Source of the DNA: an uncultured Olsenella sp.
Lineage (GTDB): Bacteria; Actinomycetota; Coriobacteriia; Coriobacteriales; Atopobiaceae
Reading direction: 5' to 3'
Assembly (NCBI GenBank): GCA_934660915.1
Contig: CAKUIF010000013.1
Location: forward strand, 1-60,247
Length of the DNA stretch: 60,247 nt
Shown here: piece after piece, positions 1 through 9,046 of the stretch
Layout: each line of letters begins with the position of its first letter
Numbering within the stretch: position 1 is the first letter of the stretch
Made by a program: the position numbers and the translations under genes
The notes under the pieces: generated by a model
Seen by the model: the letters and a program-made list of their open reading frames with translations, nothing else
What the model was told of the DNA's origin: nothing
Databases searched by the model: none

Positions 1-75
1 GTGCCATTTCAAAACAAACTGCACCTCCCGAACCCGGACTTTTATTTCACGGTCCAAATTTGGGGGTGCAGTTCA
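1..75 (-). mobile_element. End of an IS3-family-like insertion sequence (partial)
   Basis: Read on the minus strand the segment begins TGAACTGCACCCCCAAATTT at base 75 and runs off the window. It starts with TG and carries the TGCACCC core typical of IS150-group ends. A second inverted copy of the ACTGCACC core lies near bases 17-26. The homology to tex starts at base 76, directly after the terminal CA, which fits an insertion junction. No transposase is visible because the element continues off the window. Family assignment is by recall of the end sequence and is not proven. Confidence 0.55.
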
Positions 76-1617
76 GAGCCGTACTACGGCTTCTCGGAGC
101 CCCTGCGCAAGATCCCCAACCACCGGATCCTCGCCATCGACCGCGGCGAGCGCGAGGGCAAGCTCCGCGTGCGCGTGAACGTCGACGGCGCCGCGGCGGT
201 GGAGCGGCTCGGGCGACGATGGCCGCGCCGCCAAGGCGTCTTTGCCCCAGTGTTCGACGCCGCGATCGCAGACGGCTACAAGCGCCTCATGGCCCCCTCG
301 CTTGAGCGCGAGGCCCGCTCCGACCTCACCGCCCGCGCGCAGGCCGACGCCATCGACGTCTTTGCGAAGAACCTCGAGGGGCTTCTTTCCGCCAGGCCCG
401 TGAGGGGCGCGAGGGTCCTCGCGCTCGACCCGGGCTACCGGACCGGCTGCAAGGTCGCCGTCATCGACGAGTTCGGCAAGCTCCTCGACCACAGCGTGGT
501 CTATCCCACCAAGCCTCGCCACGACGTCGCGGGGACCAAGCGCGAGCTTGCCCGGCTGGTGAGCAAGGACCACGTCAACACCATTGTTATCGGGAACGGC
601 ACCGCGAGCCGAGAGACCGAGGAGGTCGTCTCGGAGTTCATCTCCGAGCAGGCGCCCGAGCTCCGCTACACCATCGTCAACGAGGCCGGCGCCTCGGTCT
701 ACTCGGCCTCCGAGCTCGCGAGCCGCGAGTACCCCGACCTCGACGTCACCGTGCGCGGCGCCATGAGCTTAGGTCGGCGCCTGCAAGACCCGCTCGCCGA
801 GCTCGTCAAGATCCCGCCTCAGTCCATAGGCGTGGGCCAGTATCAGCACGACCTTGACCAGGCGGAGCTCTCCCGCTCGCTCGGCAACGTCGTCGAGGAC
901 GTGGTCAACCGGGTCGGCGTGGACGTGAACACCGCGAGCGCGAGCCTTCTGGGCTACGTCTCGGGCATCACCTCCGCGGTCGCCGACAACATCGTCGCAT
1001 ACCGCGAGGAGAACTGCGCCTTCACCGATAGGCGCCAGCTCAAGAAGGTCCCCAAGCTCGGGCCCAAGGCATACCTCAACTCGGCCGGCTTCCTGCGCAT
1101 CACCGGGGGCGACAACCCGCTTGACGCCACGAGCGTCCACCCCGAGAGCTACCCCGTGGCAACCGAGGTCCTCAAGCGCGCGGGCGTCTCCGCCGACGAG
1201 CTCAAGCGCGGCGGGGTCCCCGACATCGAGCGCCGCGTGGGCAGCGTCGCTTCGCTCGCGAGCGACCTCGGCTGCGGAGCCCCCACCCTCATCGACATCG
1301 TCGGCGAGCTCAAGAAGCCCGGCCGCGACCCGCGAGACGACGCCCCCGAGGTGATCTTCAGCCGAGCCGCGCTCTCCATCGAGGACCTTCAGCCCGGCAT
1401 GGAGCTCAGGGGCACGGTGCGCAACGTCGTCGACTTCGGCGCCTTCGTCGACGTGGGCGTCCACCAGGACGGCCTCGTGCACATCTCCAAGCTTGCGAAC
1501 CGCTTCGTCAAGCACCCGAGCGACGTCGTGCGCGTGGGCGACAACGTGACGGTCTGGGTCGAGAAGGTCGATCTTGACCGCAAGAAGATCTCGCTCACCA
1601 TGGTCCAAGGCAAGTAG
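76..1617 (+). pseudogene. tex: tex, 5'-truncated by the insertion sequence
   Basis: Tex is an S1-domain RNA/nucleic-acid-binding protein linked to transcription processes; complete members have roughly 700-780 residues. Only about 514 residues remain here. The order seen is the end of the N-terminal helical region (YYGFSEPLRKIPNHR), a YqgF/RNase H-like domain (starting ARVLALDPGYRTGCK), helix-hairpin-helix repeats (GQYQHDLDQ, then SLLGYVSGI) and a C-terminal S1 domain (GMELRGTVRNVVDFGAF). Roughly the first 190 residues are missing and the reading frame runs straight into insertion-sequence DNA at base 75. The remaining frame is intact, so the insertion may be recent. A 3' fragment expressed from an insertion-sequence promoter is possible but not shown. 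Confidence 0.85.
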
Positions 1618-1643
1618 CACAGCGCCCTTCTTGCTGTAAAAAG

Positions 1644-1690
1644 TCCCAGGTCCCAGCCAAATATCATGGCTGTGGCCTGGGATTTATTTA
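1644..1690 (+). terminator. Bidirectional terminator between tex and the UbiB-like gene
   Basis: Two 15-base arms (1644-1658 and 1668-1682, two mismatches) enclose a 9-base loop. TTTATTT follows on the plus strand, and an A-run at 1638-1642 supplies a U-tract on the minus strand. It sits between two convergent genes. Confidence 0.8.
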
Positions 1691-1712
1691 AAGTCTCCCG
1701 ACGTCGCAAACG

Positions 1713-3488
1713 CTAGCGCTTGCGACGATGCTTCTCGCTCAGGATGTCGTGCGCCACATAGAGACCGATGAACAGCGCGATGAGGTAGCCAACGAATCCG
1801 ATGATCGGTATGCCGAAGATGACGGGCTGGATCCTCGCGTAGTAGACGATCGAGGAGCCCATGAAGAGGCCAGCGGCGATGATAGCGAGCGTCAGCCTGT
1901 TGATGATGTGGCCGATGTCCTCGAGCGGGTCCTCGGTGCCCGCGACGTCGAGGTTGAGCCTGAGCTGCCCACGGGTGAGCATGCGCATCGCGTGCCCGGA
2001 CTCCCCCGCCGCCTCAAGCAGCCCATGGCTGGCGGCGACGCCCTCGCGCAAGAGCTGTCTCGCCTCCTGCTTTGTGAGGTCGTTCAAGGACTCGTGCGCG
2101 CGCAGGTGGCGCTTGATGATGTCGACCATGCTCGCATTCGGCAGCAGGTTGTCGACGACGCCCTCGAGCGTGACGAGGGCGCGCGCGAGCATGGTGACGC
2201 TGCTCGGGAGCTCGATGCCGTTCCTTCTTGCCATGGTCACGAGCGAGTTGACAAAACCCCCGATGTCGAGGTCGGAGAGGTCGGCCGCCCCGTAGTTGGC
2301 GATGATCGCGTCGAGCTCGCCCAGAAGGTGCGCATAGTCGACCTCCGAGGTGTCGCCCACCGAGAAGCGCAGCAACCCGTCCGCCAACCCGGCCGAGTCG
2401 CGACGGGCGACCGCCATGACCATATCCGACACGCAGCGTCGGTCGCCCGCGTTGAGCCGCCCCATGATGCCGAGGTCCATGTAGACGATCTTTCCGCCGG
2501 AGACGACGAGGTTTCCGGGGTGCGGATCGGCATGGAAGAAGCCGTCGTCGAGCATCTGCGAGGCGTAGTTGTCCATGAGCTTCTCACCGATCTCGGCGCA
2601 GTCGTAGCCTTGCGCCGCGAGCTCGGCGGTGTCGTCGATGACGATGCCGTCGACGTAGTCCATCACGACGACATGCCTCGTGCACAGCGCCGGGTAGGGC
2701 TTCGGGCACTCAAGGTACACGCAGCCGGCGTTGTTGCGGCGGAACTCCTCGAGGTTTCGGGCCTCGACGAGAAAGTCGGTCTCCTCACGGAAGGACTGCC
2801 ACAGCTCGTCGACGACGCTCTGCAGGTCGAGGAATTGATCGGCTCCTATGAACCCGCCGAGGCGCCTGGCCAGCGAGCGCATGATCGAGATATCCTTGGC
2901 CATGATCTCCTGGACATGGGGACGCTGGACCTTGACGGCGACGAGCTCTCCGGTGACGAGGCGCGCCTTGTGGACCTGCGCCACGGAGGCGGAGCCGAGC
3001 GGATGGTCGTCGATGGCGTCGAAAATTTCCTCTATCGGCTGGTCGTACTCGGCGCGAAGAGCGGCGAGCACCGTCTCGCGGTCCATCGGCTCGACGTCGG
3101 TGCGCAGCTTGGAGAGCTCGCGCGTAAAGCTTTGGGGCAGGATCTCCGAGCGCATCGAGAGAATCTGGCCCGCCTTGACGAAGGTGGGGCCGAGCTCCTC
3201 GAGCATGCGGCGCAGGCTCTGCGGCGTGAGCCCGTGGAAGATGTCGTAGCGCCGGACGATCTGCAGGATCTCGCCGATCCGGCGCAGGCGGCTCGCGCGC
3301 GACAGGTCGTACTGGGCAGACCCCTCGGCGCGTCCGCCGAACAACCCGATGGTGTCGGGCCCGTCTCCCGACGCGTCGCGGCTTACCTCCTCGTACCAGT
3401 CGTTCAGAATCTGGTCATACTCATGGAGACGGGCGGCCTCGTCGGCGCCCGTCTCCACGTCGCTTCTTTGTTTGTTTTGGGCGGCCAC
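1713..3488 (-). CDS. UbiB/ABC1-family atypical kinase, membrane-anchored
   Basis: This 591-residue protein has the ABC1/ADCK/UbiB protein-kinase-like fold. Visible motifs are KAGQ at about 105-108, the alanine-rich loop equivalent LGSASVAQVHKA, the lysine in VAVKVQRP (about 186), FHADPHPGN and the metal-binding DLG in YMDLGIMG. Two hydrophobic helices close the C terminus (from about 545). Family members are ATP-binding proteins that support isoprenoid-quinone or lipid metabolism; the exact substrate is usually unknown. I place the start at GTG 3488 because the sequence upstream overlaps the phasin-like gene, whose stop is 7 bases away, suggesting translational coupling. An anaerobe of this type is not expected to make ubiquinone, so a menaquinone or lipid role is inferred. 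Confidence 0.85.
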   Translation of the reverse strand: MAAQNKQRSDVETGADEAARLHEYDQILNDWYEEVSRDASGDGPDTIGLFGGRAEGSAQYDLSRASRLRRIGEILQIVRRYDIFHGLTPQSLRRMLEELGPTFVKAGQILSMRSEILPQSFTRELSKLRTDVEPMDRETVLAALRAEYDQPIEEIFDAIDDHPLGSASVAQVHKARLVTGELVAVKVQRPHVQEIMAKDISIMRSLARRLGGFIGADQFLDLQSVVDELWQSFREETDFLVEARNLEEFRRNNAGCVYLECPKPYPALCTRHVVVMDYVDGIVIDDTAELAAQGYDCAEIGEKLMDNYASQMLDDGFFHADPHPGNLVVSGGKIVYMDLGIMGRLNAGDRRCVSDMVMAVARRDSAGLADGLLRFSVGDTSEVDYAHLLGELDAIIANYGAADLSDLDIGGFVNSLVTMARRNGIELPSSVTMLARALVTLEGVVDNLLPNASMVDIIKRHLRAHESLNDLTKQEARQLLREGVAASHGLLEAAGESGHAMRMLTRGQLRLNLDVAGTEDPLEDIGHIINRLTLAIIAAGLFMGSSIVYYARIQPVIFGIPIIGFVGYLIALFIGLYVAHDILSEKHRRKR

Positions 3489-3495
3489 GCCGGGG

Positions 3496-3885
3496 CTACT
3501 CGGTGGCGTCGGGCTCGACGGCGTCCTCGGCGGCCTCCGGGGCGGCCTCGGCGACGGCATCCTTCGCGGCGTCGGCGCGCTCGGCATCGATGGCTGCGCT
3601 CATGTCGGCGACCTTCTTTGCGTACTCGGCGCGCTGCTCGGGCGTCATGGACTCGAGCTTGGTGCGCAGGGCCGAGTCGGAGGCGCCGCTTACCGTGGCG
3701 TCGAAGGTCTCCTTGACCTTACGGGTGAGCTCGGAGTTGAGGTTCTTGCCCTGCTCGACCGTGATCTGGCCCTTCTTCACGAACTCGTCGATGACCTGCT
3801 GGCCCTTCTCGGCACCGGACGCGACGGCGCCCACGCCCGCAAGAAACGCCTTGTAGATGCCATCGCTGATATCGAACCCAGCCAT
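3496..3885 (-). CDS. Phasin-like / PHA-granule-associated-type protein
   Basis: A 129-residue protein beginning MAGFDISDGIYKAFLAGVGAVA, with an Ala/Gly-rich N-terminal helix, a charged helical middle and a tail made almost only of Ala, Glu, Asp and Pro. The pattern matches short phasin-related proteins (poly(3-hydroxyalkanoate) granule or PhaF/PhaI type), which can associate with lipid surfaces. The start is set by the ribosome binding site AAAGGAG 8 bases upstream. It is the first gene of a pair with the UbiB-like kinase, an arrangement common in Gram-positive genomes. No PHA synthase is visible in the window, so granule binding should not be assumed; a role as an amphipathic partner of the kinase is more likely, by inference. 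Confidence 0.7.
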   Translation of the reverse strand: MAGFDISDGIYKAFLAGVGAVASGAEKGQQVIDEFVKKGQITVEQGKNLNSELTRKVKETFDATVSGASDSALRTKLESMTPEQRAEYAKKVADMSAAIDAERADAAKDAVAEAAPEAAEDAVEPDATE

Positions 3886-3994
3886 TTGAGGCTCCTTTCC
3901 CCGCACAATCGGATCGCAGGCCCAGGCCTGCGGATACGGCTACTCTACCCCAACGGCAGCAAGCACTTTCACCCCGGTCCGCCTGCGGCGGGAT

Positions 3995-4660
3995 TTAGTT
4001 GCCAAGAAGAACGCGGCGCAGCTCATCGACGGTCTCCGCCACGGCGACGCAGCCCGCGTCCTCGAGCTCGGAGCGCGGTGCGGTGTGCCCGAAGAGGACG
4101 CCGACGCACTCGACGCCGCACATCGACGCCGCCTCAGCGTCGAACCTGCGATCGCCGACCATGACGGCGTCGGCAGGCTCCACGCCCGCCGCGGCGAGCA
4201 CGCGGCCCAGCGCCGCCTCCTTGGAGTCCCCGTGGTCTGACTTTTTTGCCATGGGGTAGTCGAACAGGTCGCGTATGCCGTTGGTCGTAAGGCCGCGCTC
4301 AAGGAGGAACTCGCGCTTGGACGAAGCGGTCCCGAGGAGCCTGCCCGCCGCCTTGAGGTCGCGCAGGAGATCGCCCATGCCGTCGAACAGCGGCCAACCG
4401 TCGCGGCCGAGGTTAGCGTAGACGCTGCGATACTCGGCGGTGATCTGCTCGGCCTCGGTTTCCGAAATGCCGTAGACCGCGGTGAATGCCTGGGGGAATG
4501 GCGGGCCCACGAGCCTGGTCATGTCGCCGAGCTCCTCGTCGCTCCAGCCATGGTCGTGCATGACGGAGCGTGCGACGGCGACGATGCCCGGCATGGAGTC
4601 GACGAGGGTCCCGTCGAAATCGAACACGATGAGCTTCTTGCGCGTGAGGTCGGACGGCAT
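3995..4660 (-). CDS. HAD-superfamily phosphatase (phosphoglycolate phosphatase-like)
   Basis: The 221-residue protein has all four HAD motifs: DFDGTLVDS (nucleophile D14, acid D16), TASSKREF (motif II), K in MAKKSDHGDSKE (motif III) and VMVGDRRFD (motif IV). The helical cap between motifs I and II is the C1 type of the Gph/pyrophosphatase PpaX subgroup. The substrate is a small phosphate ester and cannot be read from the sequence. The start ATG at 4660 has AAAGGAAAG just upstream. It is divergent from the DUF1015 gene, with 113 bp between them. Confidence 0.9.
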   Translation of the reverse strand: MPSDLTRKKLIVFDFDGTLVDSMPGIVAVARSVMHDHGWSDEELGDMTRLVGPPFPQAFTAVYGISETEAEQITAEYRSVYANLGRDGWPLFDGMGDLLRDLKAAGRLLGTASSKREFLLERGLTTNGIRDLFDYPMAKKSDHGDSKEAALGRVLAAAGVEPADAVMVGDRRFDAEAASMCGVECVGVLFGHTAPRSELEDAGCVAVAETVDELRRVLLGN

Positions 4661-4773
4661 GCGGCTTTCCTTTCGTAGGTAACGAGTGTGAGCATAGCAG
4701 AGCGGCGTCGACGTGGAGCAGGGTAAGATAAACAGATGCCAGAACCGTTCCGACCTCGTTTTGAGGAGACCAT

Positions 4774-6024
4774 ATGCGCGCGCTTCCATTCGCCTGCCTG
4801 CGACCGAACCCCGACAAGGCCGCGGGCTTCGCCTCGCTCCCCTACGACGTGTTCGACCGTGCCGAGGCCGCGGCCTACGTCGCCGCCCACCCCGGCTCAT
4901 TCCTCGCCATCGACCGCCCGGAGACCGCCTTCGGCCCCGAGCACAATATGTACGCAGACGACGTCTACGACGCGGCGCGGCGAATCCTCGAGGAGCGTGC
5001 CGCCGACGGCACCCTGATGCGAGACCCCAACAAGTGCTACTACCTCTATCGCCTTTCCCAAAACGGCCGCTCGCAGACCGGCATCGTCGCCGCCTGCGCC
5101 CTTGACGACTACATGGACGGCACCATCAAGCGCCACGAGCTGACGCGGCGCGACAAGGAGGACGACCGCGTCCGCCATATCCAGGCCACCGGCTGCCAGA
5201 CGGGCCCGATCTTCCTCGCCTACCGCGACGACCCGACGCTTTCGTTCCTCGTGGGCGCGGCGAAGGAGGCCGAGCCGCTCTACGATTTCGAGGACGCCGA
5301 GGGAGTGCGGCAGACCGTCTGGCGCGTCGGGCGCCCCGAGGCGGTCGAGGCGTTCGAGCTCATGCTCGCCCGCATGCCGTGCGCCTACATCGCCGACGGG
5401 CACCACCGCGCCGCGTCGGCCGCCCGCGTCTGCGCCCAGATGCGCGAGGAGGCGGGAGACGCCCTCACCGGAGAGGAGCCCTTCAACTACCTGCTGTGCG
5501 TGCTGTTCCCCGCGAGCGAGCTCACGGTGCTCCCCTACAACCGCGTCGTCGCCGACATGGGCGGCCTCGACGCCGAGGGGCTGTGCCGAGCCGTAGCGAA
5601 GGCCAACTTCGAGGTGTCGGAGCCGCTCGACGAGCCCGTGTGGCCCGGCGAAAAGGGCGTCTTCGGCATGTACGCCGGCGGCTCCTGGCGACGCCTCGTC
5701 TGGCTCGGCGACGAGGACGCCGACGCCGACCCCGTGGCGTCGCTCGACGCGTCGCGCCTGCAGGACCGCGTCCTCGGCCCCGTGCTCGGCATCGAAGACC
5801 CGAGGTGCGACCCGCGTATCAGCTTCGTGGGCGGCAACGCCGGCCCCGACGAGCTCGAGCGCCGAGCAGGGTCTGACGGCGTGGCCTTCAGCCTGTGCGC
5901 CACCTCGGTCGCCGACCTCATGGGCGTGGCCGACGCCGGGCTTCTCATGCCCCCGAAATCAACCTGGTTCGAGCCCAAGCTCAGAAGCGGTCTCTTTATC
6001 CGGAAGATCGCGGACAAGAAGTAG
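4774..6024 (+). CDS. DUF1015 family protein
   Basis: A 416-residue member of the DUF1015 (COG4198) family. Typical blocks are LPYDVFDRAEAAAY near the N terminus, HNMYADDVYDAAR, the RHELT..KEDDR block and the histidine pair in IADGHHRAASA. The biochemical role is unknown; the conserved HHR pair suggests a hydrolase- or kinase-like active site but this is inference. In many bacteria the gene sits beside serA/serC, which are not seen here. GAGGAG lies 6 bases upstream of ATG 4774. It heads an operon with the TPR protein (9-base gap) and a HAD phosphatase (8-base gap). Confidence 0.88.
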   Translation: MRALPFACLRPNPDKAAGFASLPYDVFDRAEAAAYVAAHPGSFLAIDRPETAFGPEHNMYADDVYDAARRILEERAADGTLMRDPNKCYYLYRLSQNGRSQTGIVAACALDDYMDGTIKRHELTRRDKEDDRVRHIQATGCQTGPIFLAYRDDPTLSFLVGAAKEAEPLYDFEDAEGVRQTVWRVGRPEAVEAFELMLARMPCAYIADGHHRAASAARVCAQMREEAGDALTGEEPFNYLLCVLFPASELTVLPYNRVVADMGGLDAEGLCRAVAKANFEVSEPLDEPVWPGEKGVFGMYAGGSWRRLVWLGDEDADADPVASLDASRLQDRVLGPVLGIEDPRCDPRISFVGGNAGPDELERRAGSDGVAFSLCATSVADLMGVADAGLLMPPKSTWFEPKLRSGLFIRKIADKK

Positions 6025-6033
6025 CTGAGCGCC

Positions 6034-8187
6034 ATGAGCCGAGGACCCGAGAACACGAGCAACAAGAACCTGGGGGAGCTTTTTGCCGCCATAGCGGGAG
6101 GCGCCGCCGATGCCGGGGCAACGGCTGAGGGCGCCTTCGACATCGACCGCCTCGGCAGGAAGCTCATGGCGGCGGACGACCCCGTCGCCTTCCTCAGGGA
6201 CCTCGCCGCGCGCGCGTGCGCAAGCAAGTTCTCCTGCGCGCTCGAGGCGAGGCTCGCGGACAGGCTCGACGAATCAGGGCTTCTGTGCGACGACGGGATA
6301 ACGCCGGCTTTTCGCGTTGTCCGGCCAAAAACGAGCGGTCTATTTTACCTGCGGATTGACGACCCCGAGATTCCCTACCTCGCCAAGCTCAGGGTTCTTG
6401 GCGCCGAGGCGGCGCTGAACGCCTGCCTGATGTGCTCGGCCCTTCTTGACGAGCCCCTCTCCGCGAGCAAGGAGGAGGTCGTGAGGACAGAACAGCGCAT
6501 AGCGCGGTCGGTCGCCCAGCAAGCGACGAGCGCCGTCGTCGACCTCGACGAGGAGAAGGCCTGCGGAGAATGGAGGGACCGGCGCGCGATAGCCGCGGGC
6601 ATCGAGTGCCTCAGGCTGCCGTACCGGCTCCAGGCGAGGTTCCGGGTCAACTCAGCCGCAGGGGAGGCGGCGATCGAGGTCGACCTCGTGCCACCCCGGA
6701 TCATGCCGCGCTCCGTACTCGTCGACGGCATCGGCATCGTTGCCGCAAGCGAGGCCATGCGCCGCGCCGCCGCGACCGACTACAACCTCAGAGTGCTCGC
6801 CATGATCGCCGCGTACGTCTTTGCCAACACCTGTGACCTGCGGCGCATTTGGGTTGCCGGCGTCGTCGACACGGCCACGAGCCATGCCTGCTACTGTTCC
6901 GCTGTCCTCGAGCGGGAGGACCTCGATGGCCTTGATCTCGCGCACCTGGAGCCGGTCGCGCTCATGCGCTTCCTCTGCGCGGCCATCGACGAGTCGGGAG
7001 GGACGCTCTCGCCCGTGGCGCAAGGCTTCTCGCTCGACGAAGAGCGATTCTGCCCGAGGGGTCGCCATGAGCGCGTGGAGCTTTCGGACCGAAGGCTCAC
7101 GCCGCCAGCGGGCGCGGCGCTCGGGTGCCGCGACGTCTCCGGCATCTCCGTTGACGACGGCGCGCTTGCCGCGGAGGTTGGGCGAAAGGCAGCATCGCTG
7201 CTCACCGACTCGACCCAGGCAAACGTCCGCGCGATCATGGCCCTGGCAGACGAGACGGCGGACCTGCGCATCAAAGCCGCCGCGCGCAAAGTCGTAAGCG
7301 GGCTCATCGCCGGCGACCTCGACGAGTCCGACCCCGAGGCCGTATGCGAGGCGTTTGAAAACGCCGACGACCTCGCCGCCGTGACCCGCAAGGCCCAGGA
7401 AAGCCTCCTCAAAGGGGACGCCGCGGCCTGCGCCTCGGCCGTCGCGGAAGCCCTCGCCCCAATTGAGGCTCAGGGCCGCTTCCGCGACTCCGTCGAGGTG
7501 TGCTGGCGTGTTTTCGACGGCTATGCCGACCGCGTGCTCTACAACAGACTCTTCTCGCCTGAAGGCCGCGAGGTCCGACTCGCGCCCCGTCCGTACTTCG
7601 ACGCCCTGCAGCTGCTCTCGGCCTCGGACCTTTTGCTCGGCAGGCCAGAGGCCGCTTGCGAGCTCGCCCGCCAGGCGGCGCGCCTGGCTCCCCTCTCGAC
7701 TCAGGCGTCGCTCAACTTCAGCCATTGCCTGCTCGAGCTCGGACGCGTGGAGGAATCCGTCGACGAGTGCTCGCGAATGCTCGAGTGCGCGAGCGATCCC
7801 CAGAGCATCGGCTTCGGCTACATCACTATGGCTCAGCTCCAATGGAAGCTCGGAAACATGGTCACTTCGCAGGCATGCTATCAAATGGCCATGCGAGTCC
7901 TGCCCGCGGGGATCGTGGAGGCGGCCCGCCAGATCTCGAGCCTGCTCGGGGCAACGCCGCAGGAGTCGCTTTCCGATGAGCACGCGATGCAGGCGCTCGC
8001 CGACCGCGGGATTCCCTTTGCGCCTACTGACGAGGTAGTCGACGTGCTTCGCGAGGGCGCCTCCGCCGCGATCGATGAGAACCTCTTTATCCCCGGCAAG
8101 GAGCTGCTCTTCCTCGTCGTGGCCCTTACCCGCGACGACATCGACCATGGAATTCTGCGCTCGCTCGAGGACGAGCCCGACTTTTAG
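6034..8187 (+). CDS. Large TPR-containing protein of unknown function
   Basis: I do not recognise a characterised family. The 717-residue product has no signal peptide or membrane helix. The first half is mixed alpha/beta with a hydrophobic stretch (NLRVLAMIAAYVFANTCDL) and a Cys/Ser-rich segment (TATSHACYCSAVLE). From about residue 530 there are helical hairpins of TPR type (PRPYFDALQLLSASDLLLG, then AACELARQAARLAPLSTQAS, then LNFSHCLLELGRVEESVDEC). The ribosome binding site is weak and the start is 9 bases after the DUF1015 stop, so coupling is likely. It probably acts as a cytoplasmic scaffold; this is inferred only from the repeats. It looks lineage-restricted. Confidence 0.75.
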   Translation: MSRGPENTSNKNLGELFAAIAGGAADAGATAEGAFDIDRLGRKLMAADDPVAFLRDLAARACASKFSCALEARLADRLDESGLLCDDGITPAFRVVRPKTSGLFYLRIDDPEIPYLAKLRVLGAEAALNACLMCSALLDEPLSASKEEVVRTEQRIARSVAQQATSAVVDLDEEKACGEWRDRRAIAAGIECLRLPYRLQARFRVNSAAGEAAIEVDLVPPRIMPRSVLVDGIGIVAASEAMRRAAATDYNLRVLAMIAAYVFANTCDLRRIWVAGVVDTATSHACYCSAVLEREDLDGLDLAHLEPVALMRFLCAAIDESGGTLSPVAQGFSLDEERFCPRGRHERVELSDRRLTPPAGAALGCRDVSGISVDDGALAAEVGRKAASLLTDSTQANVRAIMALADETADLRIKAAARKVVSGLIAGDLDESDPEAVCEAFENADDLAAVTRKAQESLLKGDAAACASAVAEALAPIEAQGRFRDSVEVCWRVFDGYADRVLYNRLFSPEGREVRLAPRPYFDALQLLSASDLLLGRPEAACELARQAARLAPLSTQASLNFSHCLLELGRVEESVDECSRMLECASDPQSIGFGYITMAQLQWKLGNMVTSQACYQMAMRVLPAGIVEAARQISSLLGATPQESLSDEHAMQALADRGIPFAPTDEVVDVLREGASAAIDENLFIPGKELLFLVVALTRDDIDHGILRSLEDEPDF

Positions 8188-8195
8188 GAGACGAC

Positions 8196-8879
8196 GTGGC
8201 CAACGCCGCCGCAAACATCGAGCCCACGCTCTGGCCCGCGGGCTTCGACTTCGCCATCTTTGATTTCGACGGAACCCTCTCGGCAACCGAGCAGCTCTGG
8301 GAGGAGGTGGACCGCGCCTTCTTCTCGCAGTGGGGAATCGAATACACGGCTGATGTGCACCAAACCCTCGCCACGCTCGGCTTCACGGGCGGCGCCGCCT
8401 GGGTGCGCGAGGCGTTCGGCGTGAGGGACTCGATCGAGGATATCTGCGACGAGTGGAACCGTATGGGAGCCGCGCTCTACGAGACGAAGGCGACCTTAAG
8501 GCCCGGCGCCGAGCGTTACTTGCGGGCCTTACGTCGGCAAGGAGTGCCGCTCGCCCTGGCGACGACCAACGACCCGCAGGTCTTGGCCTCAATGGCTCCG
8601 CGCATCAAGGTGGCCGAGCTCTTCGACGCCGTGGTCTGCGGCAAGGAGGTCGGCAAGTCCAAGGAGCACCCGGACATCTACCTCGAGGCTGCCCGGCGCA
8701 TAGGCGCAAAGCCCCAGCGCACGATCGTGTTCGAGGACATCCTCGCCGGCACGAGGTCGGCCAAATCCGCAGGTTTCATCACCTGCGCCGTCGACGTGGA
8801 GGGCGCCGGCCAGCCGAAGGCGGCGCTGCGGCAGATGGCCGACGTCTGGCTCGAGAGCTGGGAAGACATCCCGGTATAA
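8196..8879 (+). CDS. HAD-superfamily hydrolase (beta-phosphoglucomutase-like)
   Basis: A 227-residue HAD enzyme with motif I FDFDGTLS (D23, D25), motif II ATTNDPQV, the motif III lysine in GKEVGKSKEHPDIY and motif IV IVFEDILAGTRSA. The GKS-K-PDIY pattern and the FED motif are typical of the beta-phosphoglucomutase / DhaH sugar-phosphatase branch. The exact substrate is unknown. Translation starts at GTG 8196, with AGGAG five bases before it and 8 bases after the TPR gene stop. It is the third gene of the operon and is followed directly by a repeat block that probably ends transcription. Confidence 0.9.
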   Translation: MANAAANIEPTLWPAGFDFAIFDFDGTLSATEQLWEEVDRAFFSQWGIEYTADVHQTLATLGFTGGAAWVREAFGVRDSIEDICDEWNRMGAALYETKATLRPGAERYLRALRRQGVPLALATTNDPQVLASMAPRIKVAELFDAVVCGKEVGKSKEHPDIYLEAARRIGAKPQRTIVFEDILAGTRSAKSAGFITCAVDVEGAGQPKAALRQMADVWLESWEDIPV

Positions 8880-9027
8880 GCGAGCGCCCTGCCATCTCAG
8901 CCGTGCTGATTTGGCGAGCGGCCTGCCAGTCCAGCCGTGCTGATTTGGCGAGAGTTTTTCTCGAAAAATCAGCACGGCTGAGATGGCAGGGCGCTCGCCA
9001 AATCAGCACGGCTGAGATGGCAGCGCC
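8879..9027. repeat. Four-copy inverted/direct repeat block (REP-like, likely bidirectional terminator)
   Basis: Units of about 35 bp share the core CAGCCGTGCTGATTTGGCGA. Units 1 (about 8879-8913) and 2 (8914-8951) are direct. Units 3 (8965-8999) and 4 (9000-9027) are inverted. Unit 1 and unit 3 match over about 33 bases without a mismatch; unit 2 is diverged. A small CGAGA/TCTCG hairpin with T5 sits at the centre (8949-8963). The block lies between convergent genes and would fold into long alternative stems. Confidence 0.85.
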
Positions 9028-9046
9028 GGCTGGACGGCGGGCTCCC

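Noticed and set aside
1728..3716. Long plus-strand open frame opposite the UbiB-like gene
   Set aside because: Composition is Val/Asp/Arg shadow type and all recognised motifs are on the minus strand.
8589..9009. Two short minus-strand frames with similar N termini (MLIFREKL and MLIWRAPC)
   Set aside because: Their similarity comes from the repeat units themselves; no ribosome binding site or family.
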